Below the pieces are notes generated by a model. The model made no database searches and was not told the DNA's origin. It was given only the letters and a program-made list of their open reading frames with translations. From contig JABFQX010000024.1 in NCBI GenBank assembly GCA_013141505.1, forward strand, positions 62,001-126,000: a stretch of 64,000 nt of DNA. The letters are read 5' to 3'. The translations under genes were made by a program, and so were the position numbers. Positions within the stretch are counted from its first letter, which is position 1. Every line of letters starts with the position of its first letter. The DNA comes from Methyloglobulus sp. GTDB taxonomy: Bacteria > Pseudomonadota > Gammaproteobacteria > Methylococcales > Methylomonadaceae. This document shows positions 45,221-55,616 of the stretch, piece by piece.

Positions 45221-45838
45221 ATGCACGCGATCATCATTCATGGCATGGGACGTACGCCACTATCAATGTGCCTGCTTGCTGTTCGGTTAAGGGCGGCAGG
45301 GATTAAATCCAGCTTATTCGCTTATACCGTTACATTTGAAAGCTGGGCAAACTGCACCAGCAGGTTACATCAATTTATTGCACGAAAAGCGGACGATGAA
45401 GAATTCATCGTCATCGCCCATTCGCTAGGAACCGTCTTAAGTCGGGCCGTTTTACCTACAATCACCAATAAACCTGTCGCTTGTTTCTTTTTGGCTCCCC
45501 CCACCAAAGCCTGTGATGCTGCACGAAGGCTTGCGTCAAATTGCTGGTATCGTTGGTTTTCTGGGGAAATGGGGCAGTTGTTAGCTAATCAAGCATTCAT
45601 GGAGTCCTTGCCTGTCCCTGATGTGTCAACGAAAATTTATGCCGGTGATGCGGGGTTAACAGGCCGATATTCACCGTTCGGAAACGCGCCAAACGATGGT
45701 ATATTGACCGTTAACGAAACGCTATTGCCTGATGTCCCTCACCAAGTAGTTCCATCCTGGCATACCTTTATCATGAATAATCGACTAATTACCAAAGATA
45801 TTATTAAAATCATTGGATCCAGAAAATATCCTTCCTGA
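45221..45838 (+). CDS. Alpha/beta hydrolase, lipase-like
   Basis: This 205-residue protein without a clear signal peptide starts HAIIIHGMGRTPLSM, the oxyanion strand of the fold. The nucleophile elbow is AHSLG (about residues 66-70), and a likely catalytic His lies in VPSWHTFIMN near residue 183. It resembles small esterases or lipases of the DUF676/PGAP1-like kind, as well as RBBP9-type serine hydrolases. Substrate unknown. It is followed by a strong terminator and is probably monocistronic. Confidence 0.8.
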   Translation: MHAIIIHGMGRTPLSMCLLAVRLRAAGIKSSLFAYTVTFESWANCTSRLHQFIARKADDEEFIVIAHSLGTVLSRAVLPTITNKPVACFFLAPPTKACDAARRLASNCWYRWFSGEMGQLLANQAFMESLPVPDVSTKIYAGDAGLTGRYSPFGNAPNDGILTVNETLLPDVPHQVVPSWHTFIMNNRLITKDIIKIIGSRKYPS

Positions 45839-45926
45839 TCATTAAGTCGAAGCGTATGTTTGCTAGAGTTGAAGTTATTGGGTGCAATCGACTAAAATTT
45901 TCTGATGAACATGCAATATAGCGGGC

Positions 45927-45964
45927 AAAAGCAAAAGATAAATCGGTTTATCTTTTGCTTTTTT
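45927..45964 (+). terminator. Intrinsic terminator after the hydrolase gene
   Basis: A perfect 16-bp stem (45927-45942 with 45947-45962) closes on TCGG, flanked by A on the left and T on the right. It could work in both directions. Confidence 0.8.
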
Positions 45965-46076
45965 CAATGGTTAGTAGAGGAAAAGAGTTGTTTGTAAATT
46001 TAGAACTCGATAGCAACCGCAGTATCGTTTAGAATCTATCTTTCGGAACAATAACGATTGATGAGGAGCTTGGAAG

Positions 46077-46466
46077 ATGATCAAAAGATATCTGGGATTA
46101 TTGTCGGTAGCGGCAGTTTTTTTTGCACTTTCAGCGAATGCTGATGTCGTACTTAAGGATAGTTCGGAAATATTAGGCAGATGGAAGTTGTATGCAGAGT
46201 CGGCTAAATTAGACGGTGAGAAAAAAGCGGTTATAGTAGAGTGGGAATTCAAAGACGGTGGTGTCCTCGAAACTATTGCAACCGATGCCGGTGGGAGAAC
46301 CAACGAAATGCATATTCCCATTCAGTACAAGGTTGAGGATGGCGTGATAAAAAAGCAAGTCTCGCCAGGTCGGGAAAAATTCGAGGATTGCAAGGTCGTC
46401 GAAAAAAATAGTTCAGAGATGATCTTGAAATGCCCGTTTCTTTACTTCTTTTTAACTAAAATATAA
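46077..46466 (+). CDS. Small exported protein of unknown function
   Basis: This 129-residue protein has a signal peptide cut near SANA-DVV. The mature part contains ILGRWKLYAESAKLDGEKKA and VIVEWEFKDGGVLET, a pattern of alternating strands like small lipocalin-type domains (GxW start), though this is only a likeness. Two cysteines (EDCKVV, LKCPF) could form a disulfide. A ribosome site GGAG precedes the start. The next gene lies 16 bases downstream. Confidence 0.7.
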   Translation: MIKRYLGLLSVAAVFFALSANADVVLKDSSEILGRWKLYAESAKLDGEKKAVIVEWEFKDGGVLETIATDAGGRTNEMHIPIQYKVEDGVIKKQVSPGREKFEDCKVVEKNSSEMILKCPFLYFFLTKI

Positions 46467-46482
46467 TAATAAGGGTGCAACG

Positions 46483-46908
46483 ATGATAGGTGGTATAGTT
46501 GGAGTTCTTGCGCTGATCTGGGTATATCAGTCAGCCACAAAAGCAAATGTAAACAATTTTATTATTTGGGTAATAATCTGTGGTGTCGCATACATGGCTT
46601 CCCAGTTCCTGTTAATTTGGGGAGCTAATTACATGGTCGAAGCGATGCGTGCAAGTGAAGGCGGCGAAGGTTATGAACGTGATGTTTTGAGTGTGGGTGA
46701 CAGAAAAAATCTCGGTGGTTTCCAAGGCGGTAAAGGGACATTCCTGTCGATATTTTTTGAGTTGTTTCCACCGATTGCTGGGTTTTTGATAGTTGCATTT
46801 ATCCGCACCAAATTTGTCTTGAAAGAGTCGCTCACAAAAGGTAATTTATTCAGCGGTCTTGGCGATATGTTCAGAAGCATAAAAGAAAGTTTTAAAAATC
46901 CACAATAA
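46483..46908 (+). CDS. Small membrane protein of unknown function
   Basis: This 141-residue protein has three hydrophobic segments (about residues 2-18, 25-45 and 88-107) and an amphipathic C-terminus. No family is recognised. It starts 16 bases after the small exported protein gene and is followed by a terminator, so the two form a small operon. Confidence 0.65.
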   Translation: MIGGIVGVLALIWVYQSATKANVNNFIIWVIICGVAYMASQFLLIWGANYMVEAMRASEGGEGYERDVLSVGDRKNLGGFQGGKGTFLSIFFELFPPIAGFLIVAFIRTKFVLKESLTKGNLFSGLGDMFRSIKESFKNPQ

Positions 46909-46924
46909 TTATTTTTATAAAAGC

Positions 46925-46955
46925 AAAAAGCCCGGGCAGTGCCTGGGCTTTTTTG
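46925..46955 (+). terminator. Intrinsic terminator
   Basis: A GC-rich stem (AAAAGCCCGGGC with GCCTGGGCTTTT, one G-T pair) and a T run end the two-gene operon above. Confidence 0.85.
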
Positions 46956-46996
46956 TGTTTGAAAAAATAGATAATTTATTGTTTTTGATTCTATTC

Positions 46997-47188
46997 TTAG
47001 TTGCCAATGACTTTGGAAACGACAAATATCAAAGCAGACACGAAAACAACGGTAAAAATCAAACCCGCGACAATATAAGTCGTCAGTGAGCCTTGTTCGA
47101 AATCCAACTTCCTGTTCTTCTCGCTTTGTACGCCAATAAAAGCAGACAAGACGCTCTTTACCGTTTGTAACATCGTGGGTTTTGGCAC
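46997..47188 (-). CDS. DUF2970 small membrane protein
   Basis: The GTG at 47188 is chosen because GGGAGAG lies five bases before it; the ATG five codons on is an alternative. The 63-residue product reads LQTVKSVLSAFIGVQSEKNR and then one membrane helix YIVAGLIFTVVFVSALIFVV. This is the DUF2970 pattern, a family of tiny inner-membrane proteins of unknown function in beta- and gammaproteobacteria. It is divergent from metH. Confidence 0.8.
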   Translation of the reverse strand: MPKPTMLQTVKSVLSAFIGVQSEKNRKLDFEQGSLTTYIVAGLIFTVVFVSALIFVVSKVIGN

Positions 47189-47275
47189 TTTTCTCTCCCG
47201 TTTCTTAAAAAATATTAGAGCTTGACTGCTTTTGCAGTAATAATAATCCGATAATTTCATTCTTTCAAAGACTAA

Positions 47276-50200
47276 ATGAACAAATCAGCACGCCTTAAGC
47301 ACGCTTTAGCTAAACGCATCCTGTTTCTTGATGGTGCTATGGGTACGATGATCCAAGGCTATAAACTTGAAGAAAAAGACTTTCGCGGCCAGCGTTTTGC
47401 CCAGTGGCCTGTCGATCTCAAAGGCAACAACGACCTGCTATCTTTGACCCAGCCCGATATTATCAAAGCTATCCACAGTGCTTACTATGATGCCGGTTCG
47501 GATATTGTTGAAACCAATACGTTTAACTCCACCAGCATTTCGATGGCGGATTATCGCATGGAGGCATTGGCTTATGAGCTTAACGTGGCATCCGCTCGTG
47601 TTGCCAAAGAAGCTGCGGATGAATATACGGCAAAAACGCCGGACAAACCGCGTTTTGTGGCGGGTGTGTTGGGGCCAACATCGCGTACCGCGTCTATGTC
47701 ACCGGATGTTAACGATCCTGGATTCCGCAACGTAAGCTTTGATGAATTAGTTGAGGCTTATACAGAAGCCACGCGTGGCCTTATTGATGGCGGCGCAGAC
47801 ATTATCTTGATTGAGACGGTATTCGATACCTTAAATGCGAAAGCCGCCATTTTTGCGGTTGATCAATATTTTGAAAAAATTGGCTACAAATTGCCGGTGA
47901 TGATTTCTGGCACCATAACGGATTTATCAGGCAGAACATTGTCTGGGCAAACTGTCGGCGCGTTTTGGCATTCACTAAAGCATATCAAACCAATATCTTT
48001 CGGTTTCAATTGTGCTTTAGGCGCGAAAGAGCTGCGTCAACATATCGCAGAATTAGCCACCATTTGCGATACCCATGTTTCTGCACATCCCAATGCCGGA
48101 TTGCCCAACGTATTCGGGGAATTCGATGAAACACCCGAAATGATGGCAGATGAGCTGGCAGATTGGGCAAAAAATGGCTATCTAAATATCATAGGCGGCT
48201 GTTGTGGAACGTCGCCAGCCACAATTAAAGCCATTTGCGATGCAGTACAGCACTTTCCGCCGCGCATTATTCCAGACATACCAAAGCAATGCCGTTTGTC
48301 GGGTCTTGAACCCATGTCGATTGGGCCTGAATCCTTATTTGTAAACGTAGGTGAACGCACCAATGTTACTGGTTCGGCGGCTTTTAAACGCCTAGTGATA
48401 GAAGGCAATTTTGAAGCCGCACTGGATGTCGCTAAACAACAGGTCGAAAACGGTGCCCAAATCATCGACATCAACATGGATGAAGGCATGTTGGAGTCGA
48501 AAGAAGCGATGGTGCGTTTTTTGATGCTGATTGCGGCAGAACCGGATATCGCCAAAGTGCCAATCATGCTGGACTCGTCCAAATGGGACATTCTGGAAGC
48601 GGGATTGAAGTGCATTCAAGGTAAAGGTATCGTCAATTCCATTTCCTTGAAAGAAGGCGAAGAAGCCTTTATTAAACATGCCAAACTGGTGCGCCGTTAT
48701 GGCGCGGCGGTGATTGTCATGGCATTTGATGAAGTCGGGCAGGCCGACACCAAGGCCAGAAAAGTCGAAATCTGCCAGCGTGCTTATAAGATTCTGACCG
48801 AACAAATTGATTTTCCGCCCGAAGACATTATTTTCGACCCCAATATCTTCGCTATTGCCACCGGTATTGAAGAGCATAATAACTACGGGTTGGATTTCAT
48901 TGAAGCTACGCATGAGATCAAACAAACTCTGCCTTATGCGTTGATTTCCGGTGGTGTATCCAACGTATCATTTTCGTTCCGTGGCAATAACCCGGTACGG
49001 GAAGCTATCCATGCCGTATTTTTGTACCATGCCATCAAAGCCGGGATGTCGATGGGTATCGTCAATGCTGGGCAGTTGGCGATATATGAAGATATTCCTA
49101 AGGATTTACGTGATGCGGTGGAAGCTGTTGTTTTAAATACACACGACTGCATGGATGCAGGAGCTAGGGCAACGCAGGGAGCGGTTGCCGCTGACGGCAG
49201 CGGTACCGAAAAACTGCTGGAACTGGCGGAAAAATACAAAGGCGACGGCACTACGAGTGAAGCTAAACAAGAAGATCTGGAATGGCGAAGCTGGCCGGTG
49301 AGTAAACGCCTGGAACATGCGTTGGTCAAAGGTATTGCCGATTACATCGACGAAGATACCGAAGTCGCACGCCTGGAAGCCGAACGTCCGCTGCATGTTA
49401 TTGAAGGTGCGTTAATGGACGGTATGAACGTCGTCGGTGACTTATTTGGCGCTGGCAAAATGTTTTTGCCGCAAGTGGTTAAATCGGCACGGGTGATGAA
49501 AAAAGCCGTGGCTTATTTGATGCCGTTCATGGAGGCGGATAAATCCGCTGGCGACCGTCAAACCAATGGCAAAATCCTGATGGCTACGGTGAAAGGCGAT
49601 GTCCATGACATCGGCAAAAATATTGTTGGTGTGGTGTTGCAATGCAACAATTATGAAGTGCTCGACTTGGGTGTGATGGTGCCAGCAGAAAAAATATTGC
49701 AAACCGCACGTTTAGAAAAAGTCGATGTCATCGGTTTAAGTGGCTTGATTACCCCATCCCTCGACGAAATGGTGCATATCGCCAAGGAAATGCAGCGGCA
49801 AGGCTTTACGATTCCACTGATGATTGGCGGTGCGACCACCTCGCGCGCGCATACGGCGGTCAAAATCGAACCGCATTACGAAGGTGCGACAGTGTATGTT
49901 ACCGATGCATCGCGTGGCGTGGGTGTCGCCAGCAATCTTTTGAGTGCAGAACTTAAGGAAGAGTTCGTTAAAAGTATCCGTGAAGAATACGCCGAAGTCA
50001 GGGAACGACATAAGGGTAGGGAAGCGAAAACCAAACAACATACGCTGGAAGCGGCTAGGCAAAACAAATTCAACTGGGGACGTTACGAGCCGATCAAGCC
50101 GAAATTCTTAGGGTTAAAGTTAATTGATAATATTTCGTTAGCCACTTTGGTTGAATACATTGATTGGACACCGTTCTTCCAAACGTGGGAAATGGCAGGC

Positions 50201-51004
50201 AGTTATCCCAACATACTCAACGATAAAGTTGTTGGCACAGAAGCCAGAAAGCTGTTTGACGATGCCAACGCTATGTTAAAAAAGATAGTCAGCGAGCATT
50301 GGCTGACGGCGAGGGCGACAATTGGCTTTTTTCCGGCCAGCAGTCAAGAAGATGATGTAATCTTGTACACTGATGAGACGCGTACCGAAAGACGGGAAAT
50401 ACTCCATCATCTGCGTCAGCAAAATATGAAAGCACCGGGGCGACCTAATTACTGCTTATCTGATTTTATTGCGCCAGCCGATTCAGGCAAGGCCGATTAC
50501 ATTGGTGCGTTTGCGGTGACGACGGGCATCGGTATTGAAGCCAAACTTGAAGAATTTGAGCGCGACCATGACGATTACAGTTCGATCATGCTTAAAGCCC
50601 TGGCAGACCGCTTGGCAGAAGCGTTGGCGGAATACCTGCACCAGATGGTCAGAAAAGACTGTTGGGGCTATGCCGAAGGCGAAACGCTGGAAAATGAGCA
50701 GTTGATTAATGAAGCTTATCAAGGCATACGTCCAGCGCCTGGTTATCCGGCTTGTCCAGACCACACCGAAAAAGCCAAGTTGTTTGAATTGCTTAATGCG
50801 ACTGAAACCACCGGAATTGAACTGACCGAAAGTTTTGCCATGTATCCGGCATCCGCAGTTAGCGGTTGGTATTTCTCCCATCCTGAATCGCAATATTTCA
50901 ATGTCGGCAAAATCGACCAAGACCAATTGCAGGATTATGCCCGGCGTAAAGGCATGGCGGAGGATATTGCGGCGCGTTGGTTAGCGGCGCATTTACATCA
51001 TTAA
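47276..51004 (+). CDS. metH: Cobalamin-dependent methionine synthase
   Basis: This 1,242-residue cytoplasmic enzyme transfers a methyl group from methyltetrahydrofolate through cobalamin to homocysteine. The homocysteine domain (1-330) begins [13 protein letters not shown] and carries the zinc cysteines in GFNC and GGCCGT. The pterin domain follows ([14 protein letters not shown]). The cobalamin domain has DVHDIGKN with Asp775 and the cobalt-ligand His777. The reactivation domain follows from about 900 ([15 protein letters not shown]). All four modules are present at normal length. The 87-base leader shared with the divergent gene is too short for a cobalamin riboswitch. Confidence 0.98.
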   Translation: MNKSARLKHALAKRILFLDGAMGTMIQGYKLEEKDFRGQRFAQWPVDLKGNNDLLSLTQPDIIKAIHSAYYDAGSDIVETNTFNSTSISMADYRMEALAYELNVASARVAKEAADEYTAKTPDKPRFVAGVLGPTSRTASMSPDVNDPGFRNVSFDELVEAYTEATRGLIDGGADIILIETVFDTLNAKAAIFAVDQYFEKIGYKLPVMISGTITDLSGRTLSGQTVGAFWHSLKHIKPISFGFNCALGAKELRQHIAELATICDTHVSAHPNAGLPNVFGEFDETPEMMADELADWAKNGYLNIIGGCCGTSPATIKAICDAVQHFPPRIIPDIPKQCRLSGLEPMSIGPESLFVNVGERTNVTGSAAFKRLVIEGNFEAALDVAKQQVENGAQIIDINMDEGMLESKEAMVRFLMLIAAEPDIAKVPIMLDSSKWDILEAGLKCIQGKGIVNSISLKEGEEAFIKHAKLVRRYGAAVIVMAFDEVGQADTKARKVEICQRAYKILTEQIDFPPEDIIFDPNIFAIATGIEEHNNYGLDFIEATHEIKQTLPYALISGGVSNVSFSFRGNNPVREAIHAVFLYHAIKAGMSMGIVNAGQLAIYEDIPKDLRDAVEAVVLNTHDCMDAGARATQGAVAADGSGTEKLLELAEKYKGDGTTSEAKQEDLEWRSWPVSKRLEHALVKGIADYIDEDTEVARLEAERPLHVIEGALMDGMNVVGDLFGAGKMFLPQVVKSARVMKKAVAYLMPFMEADKSAGDRQTNGKILMATVKGDVHDIGKNIVGVVLQCNNYEVLDLGVMVPAEKILQTARLEKVDVIGLSGLITPSLDEMVHIAKEMQRQGFTIPLMIGGATTSRAHTAVKIEPHYEGATVYVTDASRGVGVASNLLSAELKEEFVKSIREEYAEVRERHKGREAKTKQHTLEAARQNKFNWGRYEPIKPKFLGLKLIDNISLATLVEYIDWTPFFQTWEMAGSYPNILNDKVVGTEARKLFDDANAMLKKIVSEHWLTARATIGFFPASSQEDDVILYTDETRTERREILHHLRQQNMKAPGRPNYCLSDFIAPADSGKADYIGAFAVTTGIGIEAKLEEFERDHDDYSSIMLKALADRLAEALAEYLHQMVRKDCWGYAEGETLENEQLINEAYQGIRPAPGYPACPDHTEKAKLFELLNATETTGIELTESFAMYPASAVSGWYFSHPESQYFNVGKIDQDQLQDYARRKGMAEDIAARWLAAHLHH

Positions 51005-51064
51005 GCAATTGCTGAAGCCTGTTGATTAAGTTCTTACCCAAATGGCTGTGCAAGGGCTTTTTAA

Positions 51065-52105
51065 ATGTTAAATATGTCGATTAGCGTTGCCCAGCAATTT
51101 GCCCCGTCAATAGAAAACATTGAGCCTTTAGGCAATGGCTATATCAACGATACCTATCTGGTTTCTACAAGCACGAAACCGTTCGTTGTGCAGAAGATAA
51201 ACAAACACGTATTTACTAATCCTGAGCAGATAATGGCCAACCTGGAGGTGCTTAACCAGCATATTGTACAGGCGAACAATCCGCAGATTACCTTAAAAAT
51301 CCCCAGGCTTTTACAGACCCAATCCCAGCAAAATTATTTTCGTGACGAGCAGGATGATTGTTGGCGTGCATTGACCTATATAGAAAACTCCGAAAGTCTG
51401 GAAGCTATCCGAAATTTGGCGGATGCCGAACAAGTCGGACTTGCACTAGGCCAGTTCCATCGGTTGACCCGAATGTTGGATGCTGAAAAATTGCACGATA
51501 CCTTGCCAGGATTTCACATAACTCCAGGTTATTTGAGGCATTACAAACAGGTAAAAAGCAGCACTAAAATCCCTGAAGATGTGTTTTGCGCTGATTTTAT
51601 CGCCCGTTACCAATCTATTAACAATGACTTGGAAATGGCAAAAGAGCAGGGCTTGTTAACTACTTACGTCATTCATGGCGACCCTAAACTCAATAACTTC
51701 TTGTTTGATAAAGATACCCGCAAAATAATCAGCATTATTGACCTTGATACGGTTAAGCCGGGTCTTATCCATTATGACATTGGCGATTGCCTACGTTCCT
51801 GTTGCCACGACACTATAACCGACCAATTTAACCTTGAAGTGTGTCGTGCTTTGTTGACCTGTTACCTAGAGGAGATGGGCGAGCTTTTTTCAGGCAATGA
51901 TTACCAATTTGTTTATCCTGCAATACGCTTGATTCCATTTGAATTAGGGATTCGTTTTTACACCGATTACCTGGAAGGCAATCGGTATTTTAAAGTGACT
52001 GAACCAGAAGAAAATCTTCGCCGTGCGCTTGGGCAGTTTCGCTTATGTGCAAATATTATTGCTCAAGAATCTGATATTAAGGGCATTATAAAACAGTTGG
52101 CTTAG
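51065..52105 (+). CDS. NahK-like phosphotransferase (APH fold)
   Basis: This 346-residue protein belongs to the aminoglycoside phosphotransferase / choline kinase fold. The catalytic loop is VIHGDPKLNNFLF and the metal-binding segment is IIDLDTVKPGLIHYDIGDCL, both close to those of N-acetylhexosamine 1-kinase NahK. Such enzymes phosphorylate a sugar at C1 for nucleotide-sugar synthesis or salvage. No sugar pyrophosphorylase is adjacent, so the substrate remains open. It follows metH after 60 bases. Confidence 0.82.
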   Translation: MLNMSISVAQQFAPSIENIEPLGNGYINDTYLVSTSTKPFVVQKINKHVFTNPEQIMANLEVLNQHIVQANNPQITLKIPRLLQTQSQQNYFRDEQDDCWRALTYIENSESLEAIRNLADAEQVGLALGQFHRLTRMLDAEKLHDTLPGFHITPGYLRHYKQVKSSTKIPEDVFCADFIARYQSINNDLEMAKEQGLLTTYVIHGDPKLNNFLFDKDTRKIISIIDLDTVKPGLIHYDIGDCLRSCCHDTITDQFNLEVCRALLTCYLEEMGELFSGNDYQFVYPAIRLIPFELGIRFYTDYLEGNRYFKVTEPEENLRRALGQFRLCANIIAQESDIKGIIKQLA

Positions 52106-52325
52106 GTTATTATCGGGGATCCTTAAGAAGGCGGTAAGTGATTGCAATTTTTAGAAATACGGTATATACATGCAATTGCAAAGCGTTATTTGGCCTTGTT
52201 TCATTTGGCTTAAAAATGCTTTGTCATGGTGATAAAAGAAATATGAGTCTGTAAAATGAATTCCTAACCTTACTGGCTATTCATTCCCGTATTGGTGGGT
52301 CAGATAAACATCAGGAGATAGTGTT

Positions 52326-52901
52326 ATGAAACAATATTTTTGCACGAATAGTAAAATTCTTTCTCGCTACGCGTTGGCGTTGATGGGATTAGGTTCTTTT
52401 TTGATGTCTTCGGCGAGTTTTGCTTTACCGGATTTCAAAGTATTTCCCGGTGCGAGCTGTCAGGTTGAATACAGTACAAATTATGGAGGAGGCGTTTCAA
52501 GCTGGCAATTGTGGGGCGGAGCTTATTCGAACACTAACACAGATCTGGTGGGTGGATATGATCACGTTATCTGTCCCATTGTCCGTGACAAAACGACAAA
52601 CCTCAATGGAACCCAACATGTGAAGGTCAGCATATACAATTCGGCTAATGGTCGCGGCTTTAACTGCGATTTGTGGAGTGTTGATAAATATGCCGGTACT
52701 AATACCGCTGTCCAAGGATTCCCCGTGCCAATGGAGACTTATACAGCCACTTCCCCTACTACCGTTGGTTTTTATGATCTTGCCCTTAATGTAAAGACGA
52801 GCAAAGCAAGTGGTTACTATGCGTTACATTGCGAAGTTCCACCTGGGGGATACATCTACCGTTATGAAGTGGGTGAATATGCCGACACAGCTGTTCAATA
52901 G
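52326..52901 (+). CDS. Secreted four-cysteine protein, cassette A
   Basis: This 191-residue protein has a signal peptide ending near SFALPD. The mature part has cysteines in GASCQVEY, YDHVICPI, RGFNCDLWS and ALHCEVPPG, and is rich in Gly, Asn, Ser and aromatic residues, fitting a small beta-sandwich. The same order of four cysteine blocks occurs in the protein at 56882-57364. Function unknown. The downstream gene begins 12 bases later and encodes a membrane-anchored partner candidate. AGGAGATAGTGTT precedes the ATG. Confidence 0.75.
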   Translation: MKQYFCTNSKILSRYALALMGLGSFLMSSASFALPDFKVFPGASCQVEYSTNYGGGVSSWQLWGGAYSNTNTDLVGGYDHVICPIVRDKTTNLNGTQHVKVSIYNSANGRGFNCDLWSVDKYAGTNTAVQGFPVPMETYTATSPTTVGFYDLALNVKTSKASGYYALHCEVPPGGYIYRYEVGEYADTAVQ

Positions 52902-52913
52902 TTATTCGATGCT

Positions 52914-53600
52914 ATGAAGCTAAATAATTTGCAGCGTTGGGTAATAGGGTTAAGTACACTCATCTTATTTGTTGCTGCAAGTGCTTGGTTTATGGGTCTC
53001 AGTAAAGGCTGGAAAAGAGACATACAATCCCAGCCTTTATCTGAGAAGTCCGTGTCAACTGATGTGCAATCGCCTGAGCTTATCGCTTTACAAAATGAGT
53101 TAAAAGCTCTCAAAGAGCAAGTAAAAAACCAGCAGTCCCTTTTGAATACCTTGACTGGGGCACAACCCTCGGTTACTGCTAAACCTGACGCACAACAAGC
53201 TAATAACCTCAATGATCCGATCAGCCATACTACCAGGGCTGACGTAGATGCTTCTCAACGACAACAGCAAGACCGTATTAATGCACTGGAAAATGACTTT
53301 CAGCAACAGTCAGCCAACCTGAAATGGTCTGCTACTGCAAGCAACATCATTCAGGATGCATTTGAAAATAGAGGTAAAGCCAATGATAAGGGTTTTTCTC
53401 GAGGCACAATCAAGTCTGTAGAATGTCGGACAAGCATGTGTCGAGTTGAAATAAATCAAAGCGATCATAATGCTTACCAAAAATTGTTAGAAGACTTTCC
53501 TCGTGAAGTCGCTGCAAAAGCGAAATTACCGCGCATGATTACACAACCTACCCAAAATCCAGATGGCACAATAGATACCCTAGTATTTCTCAGCCAGTAA
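52914..53600 (+). CDS. Membrane-anchored coiled-coil protein with C-x4-C domain, cassette A
   Basis: This 228-residue protein has an N-terminal helix (about 10-27), then a coiled coil (ELIALQNELKALKEQVKNQQ), a Gln/Asn-rich linker and a C-terminal domain of about 80 residues starting at LKWSATASNIIQDAF. The domain core is VECRTSMCRVEI, two cysteines four residues apart. The same architecture is encoded at 56119-56835. I know this C-terminal pattern from unnamed proteobacterial proteins but no function. It forms a two-gene unit with the secreted protein upstream. Confidence 0.75.
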   Translation: MKLNNLQRWVIGLSTLILFVAASAWFMGLSKGWKRDIQSQPLSEKSVSTDVQSPELIALQNELKALKEQVKNQQSLLNTLTGAQPSVTAKPDAQQANNLNDPISHTTRADVDASQRQQQDRINALENDFQQQSANLKWSATASNIIQDAFENRGKANDKGFSRGTIKSVECRTSMCRVEINQSDHNAYQKLLEDFPREVAAKAKLPRMITQPTQNPDGTIDTLVFLSQ

Positions 53601-53609
53601 AGTAGTTAT

Positions 53610-53683
53610 ACCAATCCCAATAAGTCGTTATTGAAACCTTCTCCAGAGGGAGAAGGTTTCAATAACGACTTATTGGGATTGGT
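53610..53683. repeat. Perfect 35-bp hairpin
   Basis: Bases 53610-53644 pair exactly with 53649-53683 around the four-base loop AGAG. It lies ten bases after cassette A. No T run follows. The length and perfection suggest a MITE- or REP-like element rather than a simple terminator. Confidence 0.85.
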
Positions 53684-53790
53684 GTTATAAGGAAGGCTAC
53701 ACAGCAATGCTGGGCAAGCAAAGGTTTCTCAGTATGTGTCGTGATTAAATCAGATGGATTGATTATTGGTAGATTATCCTCAAAAACTTA

Positions 53791-53829
53791 AAAGCCTCGC
53801 CTAGATATATGTCAGGGCGAGGCTTTTTT
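53791..53829. terminator. Probable bidirectional terminator
   Basis: AAAGCCTCGC pairs with GCGAGGCTTT (53816-53825), with A before and T after. It lies between cassette A and the convergent DUF5765 gene and could serve both. Confidence 0.75.
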
Positions 53830-53881
53830 ATACGAAACCGGTTGCTATTAGTGGAACAGCCGGGTTGCTAATAAATCAACA

Positions 53882-54661
53882 TTATCGTGTTACTGCAACC
53901 GTATCTGTATCTGTTGGATCTTCTACATACTTACTGTAATAAGGCCAAGTTTTTACGTGCAAGTATTTTCTGACCGGTGACTTGATCACCGATACGCATA
54001 AGGCAATAGAAAACAAGCACCACACAGCGGCATACTCGTTAGGATCATCGGTGGTAACACTGGAGATCCAAGGCCCCATCAAGTAATGGAAGGCAACGAA
54101 CCGGTACGAACCATAAATAATCGGCAAAATAAAGGACACCAGGATATAGCTAAGGACGTGTAGACCCCAATCAAAATCGTTCAACCAATGGATAGGGTAG
54201 GATAGCAATCCGTTTAAAGGCATTTGCCAAGCGATATGCCAAGCACCGTGAACAGAGCAAACGGCAGGCCCACAAAAACCTTCGGTGCCAATGACACAAT
54301 GACCAGCCCAGTCAAAAGGATACATCTTAAAGAGCAGGAATAATGTCCCGACAGAACATAGTGTATAGACCGTAACTTGTATTTTATCCCTGATTTCTGG
54401 CGGGATAAAGTACATCGCCACCATATTGACGAAAAACGGCTGGAATGAAACGTGTAAATAACCCAATAAAGTCAGTATTTGATTGTTCGGGTTGTCGCAT
54501 AAATCAATGTATACATAAGTGGCTGCCTGTAATAACTCCATTAAGGCAAAATACGTTAATGGAATCCACAGCTCCTTTGCTTCCCCTTTCTTCGCGATAT
54601 AGACCGCAGTGCTCAGCCCTATCGCAGCCAACACACCTGACGCTTCTCCACTCCAACACAT
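53882..54661 (-). CDS. DUF5765-like seven-helix membrane protein
   Basis: This 259-residue protein begins MCWSGEASGVLAAIGL, the DUF5765 start, and continues with about seven hydrophobic segments and FALMELLQAATYVYIDLC. A loop carries cysteines and histidines (AGHCVIGTEGFCGPAVCSVH, W-H-IAW). The family function is unknown. No ribosome site is obvious before the ATG. It lies inside the interval bounded by the two cassettes. Confidence 0.75.
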   Translation of the reverse strand: MCWSGEASGVLAAIGLSTAVYIAKKGEAKELWIPLTYFALMELLQAATYVYIDLCDNPNNQILTLLGYLHVSFQPFFVNMVAMYFIPPEIRDKIQVTVYTLCSVGTLFLLFKMYPFDWAGHCVIGTEGFCGPAVCSVHGAWHIAWQMPLNGLLSYPIHWLNDFDWGLHVLSYILVSFILPIIYGSYRFVAFHYLMGPWISSVTTDDPNEYAAVWCLFSIALCVSVIKSPVRKYLHVKTWPYYSKYVEDPTDTDTVAVTR

Positions 54662-54992
54662 AAAAACTGACCTTTATTTAAAATAAAAATATATCGCACA
54701 ATTGCTTAATCCCCGGCTTGGCTTGTTCATGAGAACTTTATTCTCATAAACAAGCCAAAAGGCGGCTAATTGTATTACAGAGCAAGGGTTAGAGAAAGGA
54801 TAGTGTAATGTGTTATCAGAATAGGCGGCGGTATTTGACAGTTTTAAGGTACTGTATAGCGTAAATCACCGAGCTGAATAGTCAAAGTCCGTATTAAGCG
54901 TCCGGTAAAATACGGGTGATCGGCCATGAAGGAAGCGCTAGATTGAACAAAAAATCACTCGCATTGAGAATGCTGAGCCAAATTGTTAATGT
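54662..54992. other. Intergenic stretch, no gene seen
   Basis: These 331 bases upstream of the DUF5765 gene contain a short inverted repeat (GAACTTTATTCTC and similar near 54730) and no coding signal. A promoter is expected here. Confidence 0.4.
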
Positions 54993-55616
54993 TTAATCCC
55001 ACTTCATTAAATACTTGGATGTTTCTGGGTTAAAGTACACGTCTTTGCCTATTTTGATATAACCAGGGGGGATGACGTTAGAGGTTAGCTTATCTACAAT
55101 TTTGGGTTTTGGCGGTGCTTTGGCTTCAATATGATGCACAGGCGCATGGTTAATTTTGGCGGTCTTTTTAATGGGTTTTAAATAGGCCAAGTGATCGGCC
55201 TTGATTTTTGGTTTATGTTTGTCTTTATCTATGTGACTGATGTGCTGCTCTGTCAATGCAGGTGCTGTTTTTGAAGGTGCAGATCTTTCTTCAAACATTG
55301 GCATCGGCCAGGTGGTGGCTGGCGGATACATGAAAGACAAAGGTATTTTGGCATCGGGGATTTGCAGCTTGACCACTATAGCTTCACGCTTCCCATTCAT
55401 AAGATTATCTAAATATCTGGAAAATAGAGTTATTCCTGCTAATGTAGATACCAACAAAGTAAATAGAAATGAACCAATGACGACCCATTTAATTTTTTCA
55501 TTGGTGTTTTTTATTTTTGTCGCTAAAAGTAGCTCTTTAATGTCTATTTTTGCAGAGTCCATAATATTAAATTCGTTCTTAAAAGTAATGTTCAGAAGCC
55601 TGGCATCAGCAGGCAT
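54993..55616 (-). CDS. Single-pass membrane protein, TonB-like layout, unknown
   Basis: Up to 207 residues. A cytoplasmic N-terminus is followed by one membrane helix (WVVIGSFLFTLLVSTLAGITL) and a periplasmic region rich in Pro and Lys (PPATTWPMPMF; KAPPKPKIVDKL), ending in IPPGYIKIGKDVYFNPE. The layout recalls TonB-like energy-coupling or linker proteins, but there is no TonB domain signature. The start may instead be the ATG at 55562 (189 residues). Neither start has a clear ribosome site. Confidence 0.6.
   Translation of the reverse strand: MPADARLLNITFKNEFNIMDSAKIDIKELLLATKIKNTNEKIKWVVIGSFLFTLLVSTLAGITLFSRYLDNLMNGKREAIVVKLQIPDAKIPLSFMYPPATTWPMPMFEERSAPSKTAPALTEQHISHIDKDKHKPKIKADHLAYLKPIKKTAKINHAPVHHIEAKAPPKPKIVDKLTSNVIPPGYIKIGKDVYFNPETSKYLMKWD

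Noticed and set aside
47189-47275. Cobalamin riboswitch before metH
   Set aside because: The shared leader with the divergent DUF2970 gene is only 87 bases, too short for the aptamer, and no B12-box-like sequence is seen.
53610-53829. CRISPR array
   Set aside because: The repeats here are single hairpins; no regularly spaced direct repeats or cas genes occur anywhere in the window.
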